The notes: generated by a model from the letters alone, not told the origin. A stretch of DNA of 64,000 nt from Trichoplusia ni (GCF_003590095.1 NC_039488.1:10478001-10542000); one strand, 5' to 3'; positions 36,736 through 49,700 are shown, counted from the first letter of the stretch. Program-made: numbers and translations.

Positions 36736-37255
36736 AAATCTCGCAATTTGTAGAAAGTTATTTTCAATTTCGATGATGAGAAAACAAACATTTTTTTTAG
36801 AGTATCTTCTAGAGTTTCTTGTTGGATATAATAAATGTACTATATCAACAGAGATTAACCGAGACAAACACAAGAACAAAGCGAGAAAACCTGGCGCGGC
36901 TACGGAAAGCAATGTGTTGCATTCATCATGACTTTATCTTGATGAAACCATCATCTTCGGTTGAAGTATAACTGACGGTAATAAATTCACTTTTATCTGG
37001 ATGTCATGTTTGAAGGATACGTATGTGTTTCTATTTACTGTTTTTCTTTGAGGTTTGAAGTGGATTCAATTAATGATGTGTATGTTAATTGTTTATTATA
37101 TTGTGGCTTGGGGTCATTTTATAGTTTTTTTTTTATATCGAAATATTAGACTGAAGGCATTGTGGTGTTTTTAGAGTTTTGATTTTTCTTGTTTAGGTAC
37201 CTACTCGGCGACTTCAGTCTATCGCTCCAGTAGGAAACTCTACCTACATTAACAT
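36736..37255. other. AT-rich non-coding stretch
   Basis: Nothing supportable is seen. Confidence 0.4.
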
Positions 37256-37320
37256 TACAAATACAAATACAAATGCACTTTATTGCACATCAAAAGAAAA
37301 CATTTGATACAGAAAAATAA
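37256..37320 (-). repeat. Retroposon 3' end with (TTTGTA)n tail, minus strand
   Basis: On the minus strand: TTTTCTTTTGATGTGCAATAA, then AGTGCATTTGTATTTGTATT, TGTAAT. A polyadenylation-like AATAAA followed by a TTTGTA tandem tail is typical of LINE or SINE 3' ends in Lepidoptera. The body further right is not recognisable. Confidence 0.5.
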
Positions 37321-39644
37321 CATTATGTGTATTAAAAAAATCAAACAATAAGTATCAAATATAAATTACTATAGAATAAATATTCCAATTGATTATCATT
37401 CGAAAATGAAACTGAAATCGTGACTTTAAAAGAAAAGCTGAGGAAAACCTTTAATTTTCTTTGTATAATTTTCTTAAATCTCTTCGTCGTAGTAAAATCT
37501 GATTTGCTGAACATAATAAGAGGCTCTCTGTCCCAGCGGTACCTTGCCGCAAAAACTGCAACCACACTTTTTATGCTCACTTAATTCCACCGAGTTTGAA
37601 ATAAATATTTTTTAAATGAATATTTTTGAATAGATACTGTTACTTTGCCATGCCATTGGTATTTTAATGTGAAAAGAAACAAGAAATTGACTTTCAATAA
37701 AAAATTTCTTTCACTTTGAGTTGTTAATTTATATGTTTTATTGAAAAACTTTTAAAACTCTTTTTATAGAACGACACATTTGCTCAGTGGCGGACCTTCA
37801 CGCACCCAAATATAGAGACAAAAAGATTCAACCAACTGACATCTTTGATTATCATGCACACATCCAGTTTTTCTAGTGCGCAGCACACAATGAGTACAAT
37901 ACAAGCTTGTAATATAAATAATTGAGTCTTTTCTAAAGAAAACTGCAAGACTATTTCAACGACAATAAAACTGTCAACACAAATGTTTCATCCAGGGAAA
38001 TTCAAGCCAATTTTACTTAAGAACACACAGTTAAATTCTAGCCGATATAACATAAAACCCGATATTCGTTCTGTAAAATAAATAACGATTATTCGAATTG
38101 AACGCTGGTACGGTAACCGCGGTTAACGATACGAGTGACGATAACACCTGGGAGCTTACCACTACCAGTTACAGTAATATTACTGCAGTTATTTAAATGA
38201 AACAGCGCTCTACAAGGCCTATAGTTACGTCTCTTTCTCACGTTACCTCAAATATTTCTTTGAGAGGATGTAGTAGGACCCCTGCGGTTTTAACGATAGC
38301 CCCCCGGATTCATTTGTATGCCGCACTTGTATCCAAGTTAGTGCTGTACTAACACTTAACTGAACCACGTAATTAGCGTGGATCTGTATGTGTTGTGTAT
38401 GCGAAGTGTTACTTAATATACTTTCGATAGATAGGCTGGAAATGTGAACTAAGTTGTAAACAATAGTTGGTATATACATAAATGGTCATATTTGCGTATT
38501 CTCGGTGCTTACTTTCACTTCTGAAACTTCTGCAATAGTCTTACTTCAGGAACTTCTTTTTTGTAAGGCGATGGAATCTTCAGACACACCCGCTCCCTTG
38601 GGTGAGAAAGCGGATAGTGTCATATTCTGATTAGCTAAACGTAATCTGCGTTTTGGTGCCGGTGCACGACAATGTGTTGCGGATCTTCATGCGTTGCTTT
38701 ACGCTCCCTACCCCATCATCCACGTGAAACGTTCAAAAGAAAACGCTCAAATGTATGGAGATGACAAGTCAAAGTCACATGACTTCTCGATATGAATCTG
38801 ATTGATCAAATTAAAGTGTTTGAAACTTGCACGTGACGTCACTTCTGGGTATACATTTTACGAAGTCGTTACGTCACAACTCTCCTCCCTTCAATCTTTG
38901 TAAATTTTTACTGTTTAGATAAAGGCGAATATTTTTAATGATCCATATGAACTACGAAAATAAATTTATTTCCATAGCCAACCATCATCCCTATTAACCA
39001 AATCAATATACAATCAATCCACCTCATAGTTCATACAGCATTATTCCTAAAGTCAAGTAAGCTTCTTGGCTATAAGTAAATTACCGGCAACATTCTCGCG
39101 TTCTCACTTTCGCCGACAATCAACGGGTAACTGCTTGTAACCAAGTTTCCCTAACGAACTCGACTTAACTGGATAGTAACGATGGAACCCAACTTCATAA
39201 TTAGACCAAACTGATAATTGTAAACGAATTTTTCGTTTATACTCTTCCCTGATGATGAGGGCTGTTTTGTGTTTTTAAAATTGGTTTTGTTTTTTGCTGC
39301 ATTTTCAAATAGGTACTTAATTTTATTTTAGTTTTTTTCCAACGTGTTGCATGTATAGAAAGTGTTAATAGATTTATAACTAGAAAATATGTGACTAGAG
39401 CCTAGACCTAACTAGTCTCAAAATAAAGATGATTTAGTGTAATAAATGATTTAATCTAAATTTACTCGCTTTTAACATACGTAATTATAAAATAGGTAAA
39501 ACATTGTTAAATAGAAACTGCATTGGTACCGAGACACCAGTCAGTCGAAAGCCAGTGACTAAACAAAACAAACCGAACAATTGATTTATAACCCAACAAA
39601 ATTTAGAACCACTTCAAGAAACCTTGATTTTTATTTTCTTTATT
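37321..39644. other. Non-coding stretch
   Basis: No gene is seen. The 12-bp perfect palindrome TAACCGCGGTTA lies at 38114-38125 in a slightly GC-richer stretch. About 38585-38660 (CTCCCTTGGGTGAGAAAGCGG) may be a repeat fragment. Confidence 0.4.
38201..38247. repeat. Recurrent CTCTAC/CTCTCT motif, occurrence 5
   Basis: ACAGCGCTCTACAAGGCC, then TTACGTCTCTTTCTCACG. Only the right half of the motif is recognisable. Confidence 0.3.
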
Positions 39645-39798
39645 TGTTGTTATAGCGGCCACCGATATTTTCCACCTGCGAAAATTTAAAATGTTTTTTT
39701 TTCACGATTCATGAGATACCGCAATGGTGATAGACGGATAGACGTAGAGATAGAGGTGTCTCAGTAATAGGGTTCCATTTTACCCTTGAGTACGGACC
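39645..39798 (-). repeat. Dispersed lepidopteran repeat, minus orientation
   Basis: On the minus strand: GGTCCGTACTCAAGGGTAAAA, CCCTATTACTGAGACACC, GTCTATCCGTCTATCACC, then GGTATCTCATGAATCGTGA and, at the end, GGTGGCCGCTATAACAACAAA. It is the clearest minus-strand copy of the repeat at 11664-11992. Confidence 0.6.
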
Positions 39799-42700
39799 AA
39801 AAAAAACAAAAACCAACCAGAAGACATCTATATCATATTTCCAATAGCTCGTCACAAATTTTCTAAAGAAACATCAATAAAAAAGCAATGAAGAGAAAAA
39901 TAAACATGAAAAATCCCGAACTGATTGTTGCCTATATAAAGGGGCCAATTACTGGGTTTTATCGGGAAACGGGTCCCTTACGACGAAGTCTGCCTATCGT
40001 ATAGATTTGATGAATAATTTTCCAATCGAAGAGACCTGAATGGATGGAACAGTGAAATAAAACTCGAGACTCTGCTCTAGGTTTGTTTTTTGTCCAATCA
40101 GGCAGCTGTAGCAATTGTTTTATTTGGAGTATTTTTATGCTTAAAACTATTTTTGCAGTTACATGGATTTGTAGCTTCCCGATTACGGTAAAAATGCCAT
40201 TTTTATTAAGAAATACAAGATGCATGCTGCGCATTCAACATCAAGATTGGTCTCTTAGAGATTTTTAATTCCAGTTGTCCTCCAACATGTGACACTGGTA
40301 CTTTTCGGGGTTGGAATTACAAAATCCAGCAACAATTTGGTATTTGAAAAGCTGGACCACGGAATCTACATACAATAAAGACCATTTTCAAAACTGAATT
40401 TCTCAAGCCTAGCTTAGACTAAAAAGGTGCTGGTCAAATACAAAGCTTTTAGAAAATTTAAAAGATGTTTCGGTAGACATAAATGGCCAGACCGATGTCC
40501 AAAAGTAATTAGGGTTGTTGTTTGTAACTTTGCTTAAGCATTTTTCACTTGAAAATAAAACAAAAGAAAAGGGACGAAAAAGTTTTCAGTAAGACGCTTA
40601 TTGTTTTATGTTCTTTTTAAAAGATGTTTTTAAAACAAAATAAGTGATGAGCGCGAAACTATGCCTAGGGACAGGTCGTTATTCAAACAATGGAGAATTA
40701 AGGTTCTCTTTTTAAACGATGTTTGTTTTTCTTTTTTTCGACATTCAAATAATTGTCATCTCTTTACTTTTTAAACTTTATTACTTCGCAGGGCTGTCAA
40801 AAGACCATCACAAATCCGAACATGAAAACCGCACACAAAATAAAACTTTAATAACCCTATACAATTTACTCGGGCTATTCATGCCTGGTGGGATATTGAA
40901 ATGTCTATAGCGACCTTTAGAATTTGCTTATTCATTCATCTCCGAAGCGCGTTAAGCTTTTACACGGAATTAGTGATAAAAAACAAGTGACCTCGGTCGA
41001 CCCTCACCTATTCACCCGCAATTTTTTCAGCGACAAAAGCATTAAGGCATCTCGCGGAATTAATGGCATTCCCCATTAAGGTTAAGTGCCTATTTTAGCC
41101 TATGTGACTTGACAGAAAGTTTGGAACTAAGCAATATTCGTACATTTTTTTTGACGCGCCCCGTCAGATACCGTCTCGTCACGCGAAACGTTCTGATTCT
41201 TTGGCAGTGATAATTTAGCAGAAGTTTATGGAATTAAAGCTAGGTTGTGTAACAGAGTATTTAAATTGAGTTGGTACATTAAAAGTAGTAGAAACGTTGG
41301 AAGTATTTTGTGAATAGAATTTATAGCCTGTGGTACCTACTCTTTAAGGATGTCGAATAGTAAGTTTGGCTCACATGAAATATGGTAACGTGACATCCAT
41401 AATGTAGAACTAGTACCTAAATGCAACAAATTTATTTATTTTAGGCACACATTGTATTATTATGTAGTTAAGTGAGATCCAATAAAACTGGTCAAGTGCG
41501 AGATACACTTAACTTTATAGTCAAGAATGCGATACAAATAGGCTAAAAAAAAACCAATTAGAGCCGCAAAGAAAATGGGCTCCGATGAAATTGATGACTT
41601 TACGAAGAACTTAGCTATTTATTTCGAAATACATAATCTGTAAAAAATAAAACTGTCTACCCATCACGGCTGAGATAGTCTAGTGACAGACGGGCGTCAC
41701 ACTACCAAACTCTTAATTAACATCGGCAAGCGCTAATTAAATTACCAAATAGGTTTACCTCGAAGGGAAGTGAAGAAATACCTTTCGCTTCTTAATACCT
41801 TGTTCTTTTTCCAAAAACGTGAAAATACCTTCGAATTCCTTCTGTTACCTGAGAATACTTCGATACTATCCTACATTTTACTTGACAATACAACCCGGAC
41901 GACCTTGTAGCGTCTAGTATTGAATAATTTAGCCGCAGTACCACCTGCTCGATAGACTTAGGTAACCTAAGGGTAGGCTGAAAAAATGTCAAGATAGGTC
42001 GTCTTTATGTATATTTGATGATGTTGGTTTTGAATCAATAATCTTTAGAGTACTGGAAAGGGATGAAGTCGACGGCATTTCCGACCTTCAGTTTATTAAT
42101 AGAAATCTTATATTATAGAAATATTCAAAATAGATGCCAATTCAAGGCTTACGCTAAGTGTAAATATTTAACGAGAAAAATATCAGGAATGATTTGATAA
42201 TTATCGAGTTTGGATTGTTTAAAAGTAATTAAGTATTTCACTGTCTTTCGAATTCGTTTAGAAGTACTATTACTTTAATCATCGCCTTGGAACTTCTCGA
42301 ATGAAAAAGAAGAACCTTTTTTATCGTTTGAGTTAAATATTTATATTTTTACATCATCGACAATTGTTAATTTCAATGTAACTTTTAATTCTCTGTAAAC
42401 ATATTAATAAACATTTTAAGGTGTTATTTTTAATCCAAAATTACATTAATAGAAACCCAGCACTTCAGTCTAAAACGAGCTAATTATAGGTTCGTTTCAC
42501 TCAGTTAATACCATTCCACACATTTACAGCAACTGACAAATTTAAAGCGTTGTTACCGCATAAAATTCGTGAAAAAGGCAACGTTTCAACTTCGAACACA
42601 AACGCGTCAGCCAACAGGCCAAGCGCGGTAAATTGGCTCGCACAGTACAAGTGTTAACCACACGTACTAACGAACCGCAACTTTTAATTACCAAACTTAA

Positions 42701-43020
42701 ATCCAACCGGAGACACTCAGGAAACCGCGGAATATCGCCCTTAAATATAACCCCAAGTTCCACCTTTTATTAAGATAATAAAACTCAGTATTGCAGCTCT
42801 CACCGTCTCAAACTTGGTCGGCACTGCCAGTTGCGGCCAGCATCGTTTCAATTAGTTTTTTATTTCTTTTAAAATATGGTGTGAGGTTTTGGTCTAAGTA
42901 AAGTTTATACAAAGTTCGCCACTAGAATATTAGACACAAAACTGTTTGGTCCGTCAGACAGATTTCCAAAAAAGTAGTATAAGTACTTAATATTCCTTTA
43001 TCTCGTAAACAAACAATGAA
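39799..43020. other. AT-rich non-coding stretch
   Basis: No gene is seen. The frames at 39959-40268 (both strands), 41792-41992 and 42542-42763 are not recognisable. A box-A-like string near 41667 (CACGGCTGAGATAGTCTAGTG) may be a decayed SINE head. Confidence 0.4.
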
Positions 43021-43110
43021 GTACCAGTACGCTTTTTAATAGTAAATGACGTTTTAAACCCCACTACCGAACTTAAGTGTTTTTTACCTTGCTAACTTTT
43101 TAATGATATG
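43021..43110 (+). repeat. Short dispersed repeat shared with 61612-61702 (copy 1)
   Basis: GTACCAGTACGCTTTTTAATAG, then AAATGACGTTTTAAACCCC, ACTACCGAACTTAAGTG and TTTTTTACCTTGCTAAC. The copy at 61612 has the same sequence with scattered substitutions over about 90 bases, and the flanks differ. The class is unknown. Confidence 0.6.
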
Positions 43111-44399
43111 ATAAAATGAAAAATACGTATAAAATGTTTTTAGAAATCTTTCAGACTGACTATTCAGATTTATATTAATAGATTTCATCAAATAACCTAT
43201 TGCGAGATTACTATGTAGGTAGATAAATGTCTTTATGTATCGAGTTTAGCAAGGTACATAAAAAAGAGCCTTTTAAAAGGTTTGTAAAGTACGTTCTTTC
43301 TCGTGTGGGCTGACCACGATACCACTGTTAGGTAGCCGCACGGGTCGCTAATAATAAATTACATAGAACGCCTACGTACGAAATGGGTTCAAAGAACAAA
43401 TTTCCTGCTTATTATATCACCCAATGCTAACAGGTTTCAAACATTTTAAACAGGCTTTAATTATAACTATTATTTCGTATTTCACGAATCATTTGAGAGT
43501 ACAGATTTGGCAACAAAATCGATCATCAACGAATGGTTTTTTTTTATTGCGTGTTATTTCACAAACATTCAAGACATGCTCAGAACACTTGGGCTCTTTA
43601 TATTATTATTACTGTATTAAAGTATCCTACTTGGCTATTCATGTAGGATACAGTAGGCAGTATTTTTTTATTTAATTTCAAACAACATCTCGCCGTTACC
43701 CGATTGAAGTGCCAAAAATATCTTAATAATTTGGATAACCAGATAAAATTAGCTGTCGCAGTATACGCAATAGCCAGGAGTCAAAGCTTCGAGTCCTGTT
43801 TGAAGTTTTTTTTCATTCCATTATACATTTTACTTCACAAAAAATGTAGTCTATAAAAAAGAACAAAGAAAAACAGACGATAGTAAGTTACGAGCGATGG
43901 GTGCGACCAATGTTTTTATTTGGCGGACGAGACAGCTAAATCACGCACGAAAGCAGAAAGCAATGAACCTTCATTATGCTGAAAGGTATAACAACCCTTA
44001 TGTATGAAAACAAATGACATAGCCATTATAGTTTTTTAAAAATAAATAACGTACGAATTTTTGGAGAGAGATCAAAAGAAGAAAAACAATTTAAAAAATA
44101 TATGATGTGTCTAATATAATATTGTTTTTGACTTGTGTGATTACGACAAGGACATATTTGAATTAGATATTTCTACTTAATCCTCTGGGTCCTGTCTGTA
44201 TTTGATAAATGGCTTAAACGAAGAAAGTATTTGTTTATGTTGCTTCCTTGCTTTGGGTTCAACTTGGTTTTTTGTATGCGTTTGGGTGTCAGCCTGTATG
44301 GTTTGGATTCACAAATCAGCTAGGCAAAACAAGTTCACCGGATCATCTAGTTCACATCACAAGAACTTTTCCCTATTTTATGCTGTCAAACCTGGTAGA
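43111..44399. other. AT-rich non-coding stretch before the LINE
   Basis: No gene is seen. The reading frame of the LINE fragment stays open upstream to 44202 but begins at a non-ATG codon, and residues 1-67 show no reverse-transcriptase-element similarity. I therefore place the LINE's left edge near 44400. A tRNA-like string near 43790 (CAAAGCTTCGAGTCCTG) lacks a matching A box. Confidence 0.4.
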
Positions 44400-44402
44400 C
44401 AC

Positions 44403-45310
44403 GAAGATTGGTTTGATGAAAATGATAAAATACTAACAAAAGCTATCCAGAATCACCGCTCCATACTACGTCAACATAGAGATGATCAACAAGCGGAGCG
44501 TGTTAAGCAAAGTGGGGCCGAGCTGCGGAGATATGTACGGGAAGTAAAAGACAAGTGGTGGCGTCAAAAGGCCGAACGTATGCAGTGGCTCTCTGACACG
44601 AAACAGCTAGGTGCGTTTTATGATGAGGTTCAAAAACTAGTCGGTAGAGCCAATCGTACAAGAGTGCCCATAAGATCTCATGACGGCACACAGCTGCCGA
44701 CCAACAAGCAGGACGTACTGAAGAGATGGGCAGAGCATTTCAACAACTTGCTCAATGTCGATAGGGCTGTGGACGTGACGTTCATCTGCTCGATGGCATC
44801 ACTGCCCACAATTAAACAGCTAGACGATCCACTGACTCTGCGTGAGGTCATCGTCGCCGTTCAACAACAACAGAACAAAAAAGCGGTCGGCATTGATAAT
44901 GTTCCTGGGGAGCTGTTGAAATATGGGGGTGCGGAGTTGCACGAGACCATTTGGAAACTCTTCGTAAAGATGTGGGACGAGGAGCGAGTCCCTGATGAGT
45001 TTCGAGTCTCTCGGGTGTGCTCTTTGTACAAGAACAAAGGCGACAAGTCTGATTGCAACTCCTATAGAGGTATCTCTCTCCTGACCTCTCCAGGCAAAAC
45101 CTTTGCACGAATTTTACTAAACCGCTTGACGTCCTTGTCTGAAGACATACTGCCTGAAACCCAATTTGGCTTCCGGCCGAATCGAGGCACGTGTGAAGCC
45201 ATCTTCTCTATTCGTCAACTTCTAGAGAAGAGTCGAGAACTGAGTCAACCACTGTTTCTGTGCTTTGTTGACTTAGAGAAAGCTTTCGACTCGGTACCGC
45301 GCAAAGCCTT
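44403..45310 (+). pseudogene. LINE reverse transcriptase, N-terminal part (frame 1)
   Basis: About 300 codons. It starts with a charged linker (HEDWFDENDKILTKAI) common to this LINE type, followed by a coiled-coil-like KWWRQKAERMQ region and HFNNLLNVD. RT motifs then follow: NKKAVGIDNVPGELLK (motif 1), VCSLYKNKGDKSDCNSYRGI and SLLTSPGKTFARIL (motif 2), QFGFRPNRGTCEAI, and CFVDLEKAFDSVPRKA (motif A). The first catalytic aspartate is in FVDLEKAFD, encoded at 45270-45272. The frame then runs out of homology after SVPRKA and ends at a stop at 45354-45356. The frame is open upstream to 44202 without a start codon, and that part is not LINE-like. Confidence 0.9.
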
Positions 45311-45810
45311 TTATGGGTGGTACTGGCGAAACTTGGATGCACGGACAAGTTCATAAGATTAATACGACTCCTGCATGATGACATGCGTTGCTGTGTCAGT
45401 GTGCAGGACGAAGACTCCGATTTCTTTAAGGTGAGCTGCGGTGTGAAACAAGGCTGTGTGCTCGCCCCAACTCTTTTTGCCCTGTACTTTGCAGTTGTAG
45501 TCCGGGAAGCCTTGCAGAATCTGTCCGAAGGTATCCGTATTCGATTTCGTACCGATGGCGGTGGTGTCTTCAACTTGAATAGACTGAAGGCTCGCACAAG
45601 AGTGTCTCACACGACTATCACCGAGATGATGTATGCAGATGACTTATGTTTTGTAGCAGAATCCCTAGATGGGCTGCAGCGGCTTATGTCGAGACTACTT
45701 CAGGTATGTAACAGATTTGGCCTGAAAATTAATGTTAAAAAGACCGAAGTCATGGCACTTGATACTGTGAACAGTGCCCCAGTTGACATTAGACTCGGAG
45801 AAGTCGTGCT
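45311..45810 (+). pseudogene. LINE reverse transcriptase, C-terminal part (frame 2)
   Basis: This continues the RT in another frame: WVVLAKLGCTDKFIRLI, GVKQGCVLAPTLFALYF (motif B), MMYADDLCFVA (motif C with the catalytic aspartates, at about 45629-45661) and GLKINVKKTEVMA (motif D). All catalytic positions I can judge are intact. After IRLGEVVL the expected KYLGS-type segment is missing and the frame goes out of register. The reading frame itself runs on to 45859, but beyond 45810 it is a shadow of frame 3. Confidence 0.88.
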
Positions 45811-46500
45811 GCAGCTTTTGGTAGACTTCGTGCCAAGGTTTTCCGCTCGCATGACATAAAGCTCTTTACAAAAGTTGCTGTGTACATGGCAATAGTTCTG
45901 CCAAATCTCTTGTATGCCTCTGAGACTTGGTGTCTTTACCGCGAGCATATTCGGACTTTAGATAAATTCCATCTAAAATGCCTACGGGACATTATGTGCA
46001 TCCAGTGGTCGGACCGTGTTCGAAACACGGAAGTACTAAGACGAGCTAATGTTAGTGGCATTGAGGCTTATCTAATGCGCCGACAGCTGCGCTGGGCGGG
46101 TCATGTCTCCCGGATGTCAGATGCTAGAGTAGCAAAGCGTGTCTTCTACTCAGAACTGCTAAATGGCAAGCGCAAGCAGGGTGGTCAACGTCTGCGGTAC
46201 AAAGATGTGCTTAAACGCCACATGAAGAGATGTGACTTACATCCGTCACAGTGGGAGGCTATGGCCGCAGATAGAACAAAATGGAGGCGGACTATTAGGG
46301 ACAAGGTATGGGATTTTGAAAACCGGCGAAGAGAAGAGCTCGACGCGAGGCGAGAAGAGCTGAAGGCCCGACCACCCGCGGCCATCCAATATACCTACAT
46401 CGGAGGAGTGCTGACTTGCAGCGAATGTGGACGGACATTTACTGCAAAAATTGGCTTTGTCAGCCACTGGAGAGCACACCAGCGAAGCTCTCAAAATTAG
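45811..46500 (+). pseudogene. LINE C-terminal region with C2H2 finger (frame 3)
   Basis: The homology begins at AAFGRLRAKVFRSHD, before the first ATG at 45886 (KLFTKVAVYMAIVLPNLLYA). It goes on through ASETWCLY, LDKFHLKCLRDIM, RRQLRWAGHVSRM, NGKRKQGGQRLRYKDVLKR and an Arg/Glu-rich segment. It ends in a classic finger C-x2-C-x12-H-x3-H (LTCSECGRTFTAKIGFVSH and on) a few residues before the stop at 46498-46500. Such a C-terminal finger is characteristic of this LINE type and is presumed to bind nucleic acid. A 62-codon frame inside the piece and several antisense frames are shadows. Confidence 0.88.
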
Positions 46501-46760
46501 TCGCAGATCCAAGTCGCTGTGGCCGAAATCGGTCAGGATATGTATAGCTGTCAAACCATTTAAAAACTACTGTCGATAATATACGGATCTTTATATTACC
46601 GAGCCCAAAATCTCCGTACCATATAACTCTAAAACATGGCGGCAATAGACATTTAGTGCTATTTCAATCAATTATTTCTACCATATTGGCGCTGTGCCGA
46701 TTTCCGCACCGAGCTACTATTTGACCTACAGATATTAAATTTGTACCGAGTCGAGCGGTT
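46501..46760 (+). other. Possible LINE 3' untranslated region
   Basis: The sequence after the LINE stop stays less AT-rich to about 46760 (ACATGGCGGCAATAGACATT, CATATTGGCGCTGTGCCG, ACCGAGTCGAGCGG). It may be the 3' UTR of the LINE or another repeat. I see no simple-sequence tail and no target-site duplication that would mark the 3' end. Confidence 0.3.
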
Positions 46761-49700
46761 ATGGTTCATTTTTAAAATGATTTTAGTTTTATTTTTACTT
46801 TGCCTTTAGTTTTATGTCTCTTTAAAAAGGCTTTCAGACACATCGGTATGCCTTTAAGAGTATTTTTATAAACTTGATTACGAACTCGGACGCTCATTAA
46901 TTATTATTTTTCGTCCTATGGTATGGTTGATGTACAATCTGCTTTCGTAAAAGTCTGAAAGCTGTGAGGCCGTACTGACTGGGTTTCACTCACTCTTTGA
47001 ATCATCCTCGTGTATTCCTATTTACTTACTTTCATCGAAAGTAACTGATTCCCAAGATACAGCTCACGCTAGTTTGGGAACCATCGCTTACAAAATATCT
47101 GTAAATACTTACTATACTTGTATGAAAAAAACACGTTCAAAAGGACAAAGGAAGCCGGAAGTCAAACATTTGACCTGAAACACTCAAAACACTATATATT
47201 TTCTGAACTTTTGCATTGCAAAAAAAACTGACCATTGAAATGAAAATGTTACTCAAGAACGCATAAATAGAAATAAAGTAAACAAATCCAACCACATGAT
47301 AAATGGTAGTCAAATAAAATCACGTTCACGCAAACATCACGAACAAGCTCAAGTGTTTATAAAACAAATTTCAGTCCAAAAAGCCATATTTTCAGAAGAA
47401 TATCGTTGTTCGCACCACATTTTGGCAAAGTTACGGTATACGCCGTGTTTTTAACTGAAAGTTTCAGGAACACGCATTAGACTGAAGGCCCAACAACAAA
47501 ACTTAAGCAGGATGCCCGATATTGTGTGAAAGAGTCAACACTATACATTATGTAGAGCTCTGTCTCTCTTCCTCAACATCTACAGCCTTATTTTGAGACT
47601 CATGGTAGACCCCCTGAAATACTTTCACCGTATTGAGGCTAGCTGCTTTCCATAATGGTTTTGCTAAACTTTCTTTGGTTGAATTTTTAAACAACTTTTA
47701 ACACATAGAATTTGGTAGGCCCAATTGTTATGGGCTATAACTGCTGTTACTTGTTCAGTCTAGTTTTTTAGTTGTTATGTTCATTTATCCTATATATCCA
47801 TACATACATATTTCATGATATTCTAAAAAAAATATTATTTATTCAATACATAAATGAACAACATTCTTCAACCCCAAAAGTCCATCCCGAAAGACAAATC
47901 TAGACTTTACTTCAACTGGCACACTGATATGTTTTTATGCTGAGGTCATTTTTTTATCATAGAGAGTTATTACTCCCCTTTTACGCAAGACGTAAAAATT
48001 AAAGGTTCCTGTATCGTATTTTAAATAGTCCGAAACGCAAACGTAATCACTAATTTATTCAGTCCAAGATATCTCAATCAGTCACAACCCTAAAAACAAA
48101 TCCGTCAACAGTTTGTTTAGCAATCCAAATTCTAATTCACTCTAAGATTAGGTACTTCAAAGTGAAACCCAAAATGTCAAGACTGTTTAATAAGATTTGT
48201 TGGAACTGACGTCCGGAGTCCGGATACTTATTACTAAAGAACAAAGCGCTAGCCTTATACAGCCTTATAATGGCTTTTCACGGTTCCTTCTGAGAAAATC
48301 AAGAAAGGACGTCAAATACATTTCTAACCAATACACAATTTGAACAGAAATTATAACCATTTGATGTTCTTGGCCCAGCAAGTAGTAGCAGCAGTTTTTT
48401 GTCGACGTTTTTAGTAAACATACGGTGGTTTCAAAAACTGATGCATTTATTTATTTACACATTCAGTCAAGTCGGAAAAAATGTGACGTAACCGCTAATA
48501 TACCTCTTCTGTTTCTGCTTTACATGACGGTGTAACGCCACACTTTAAATTGCAATTGTACAAAATAAATGTGACAGCGATCTTAACGGCGTAGACCGAC
48601 GCATTTCTTTCACAGCCAGTCACAACAAGACGTGACAGAAACCCTTGCAATGGCCGGTATTTCCTAAATTATGGGCAACAAAGCTTAGTATTCTTTACTA
48701 TATTTTTTTCTCTTATTTTACCAACTTATTTCCCATACACTACAGCGGAGTATCTATCTCATATCTCAAGGAACCCGAAGCTCACATCATAATTCTTGCT
48801 TATAAATATTTCTGCAGATATCCGCGTGCGCTCGAAAAGTAATATCTCTGGTTGGACCAGCGTCCATAAAATGTTTGTCTTTGTCGGAAGGGTTGCCTTG
48901 ACAGATGACTAATGTTGTTTGTTTTATAGAACAGAAAAGTAAAAGGAAGTGCCTCTAAACTTTCGAAGTACTTATTGTTACTGCCACCTTTAATGTAGTA
49001 AGTATTGCACGTGGGGAAGCGATATGGCACATCACACTGAGTAGAACAGTGTCTCTTTTCTGGATCAACGATAATTTAATTTACAAGTGGTGGTTAGTCC
49101 GCTAGAAACAACAATGCCGAAAAACTTAATTATACTAAGCCGTTTGATTTTCAACATTCTTTACTTTCTACTACATACAAAAAAATAACAGGTTGTCCGG
49201 TTTCCACCTGCAAAAGCGGCGATAAAAACTGTATCTTAAGTTAAGACCTAAAATACATCTCTTTACAAATCTGTCAAAATATGCCTAAGTTGATCATCAT
49301 TTCCTAATAGTAACGTGTTAGCTAATCTTGAGTAACACTTCCATTTACTTGTCTGCTCCACGTTTGTTCAAAATGGTTCCATGGTCCAGGGTTCGTTCCG
49401 GTTTTCACTTTATTGTTTACTTTCAATGGCCAAGCTTTGATTAATAGCAACTATCCGTTTTGCGAGTCTGTTATCTTGGAACTAAGTAGGTGTCAGTGTT
49501 GCTCAGTACAAGGGAAATTGAAACCTTTCATGGGATTAATGTGGAAGGAAAGTGCTTTGATAGTGGCGAAAGTGATAAAATGAATGTATTACAAAATAAT
49601 GAACTGGTTTAAATTTGAGATTATAGTAATAGTACTTAATTAAAGGTTTTGAGGTAAGCCAAAATGGTCCTATCAATAGGCAAGCAAAATTTTAAGAAGC

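Larger units (their letters stand above)
44400..46500 (+). mobile_element. 5'-truncated non-LTR retrotransposon (LINE), three-frame copy
   Basis: This is the only clear coding relic in the window. It is markedly GC-richer than the flanks. The order is: linker region beginning DWFDEND, reverse transcriptase, C-terminal conserved block, C2H2 finger, stop. The endonuclease domain that should precede the linker is absent, so the copy is 5'-truncated, as is usual after target-primed reverse transcription. Three frames must be joined. The first break (near 45308) is a small net shift. The second (near 45810) also removes conserved residues. There are no internal stops apart from those made by the breaks, which suggests a rather recent insertion. 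The family resembles the LINE proteins often mis-annotated as craniofacial development protein 2-like. The clade is not resolved here. Confidence 0.9.

Noticed and set aside
43770..43805. tRNA gene suggested by CAAAGCTTCGAGTCCTG
   Set aside because: No A box at proper spacing and no acceptor-stem pairing; it may at most be a decayed SINE.
44202..44399. N-terminal extension of the LINE open frame
   Set aside because: It begins at TTG, not ATG, and residues 1-67 show no similarity to the linker or endonuclease of LINEs; it is probably flanking DNA that happens to be open.
45208..45948. Antisense and alternate-frame open frames over the LINE
   Set aside because: They are shadows of the GC-richer reverse transcriptase coding sequence and have no motifs of their own.
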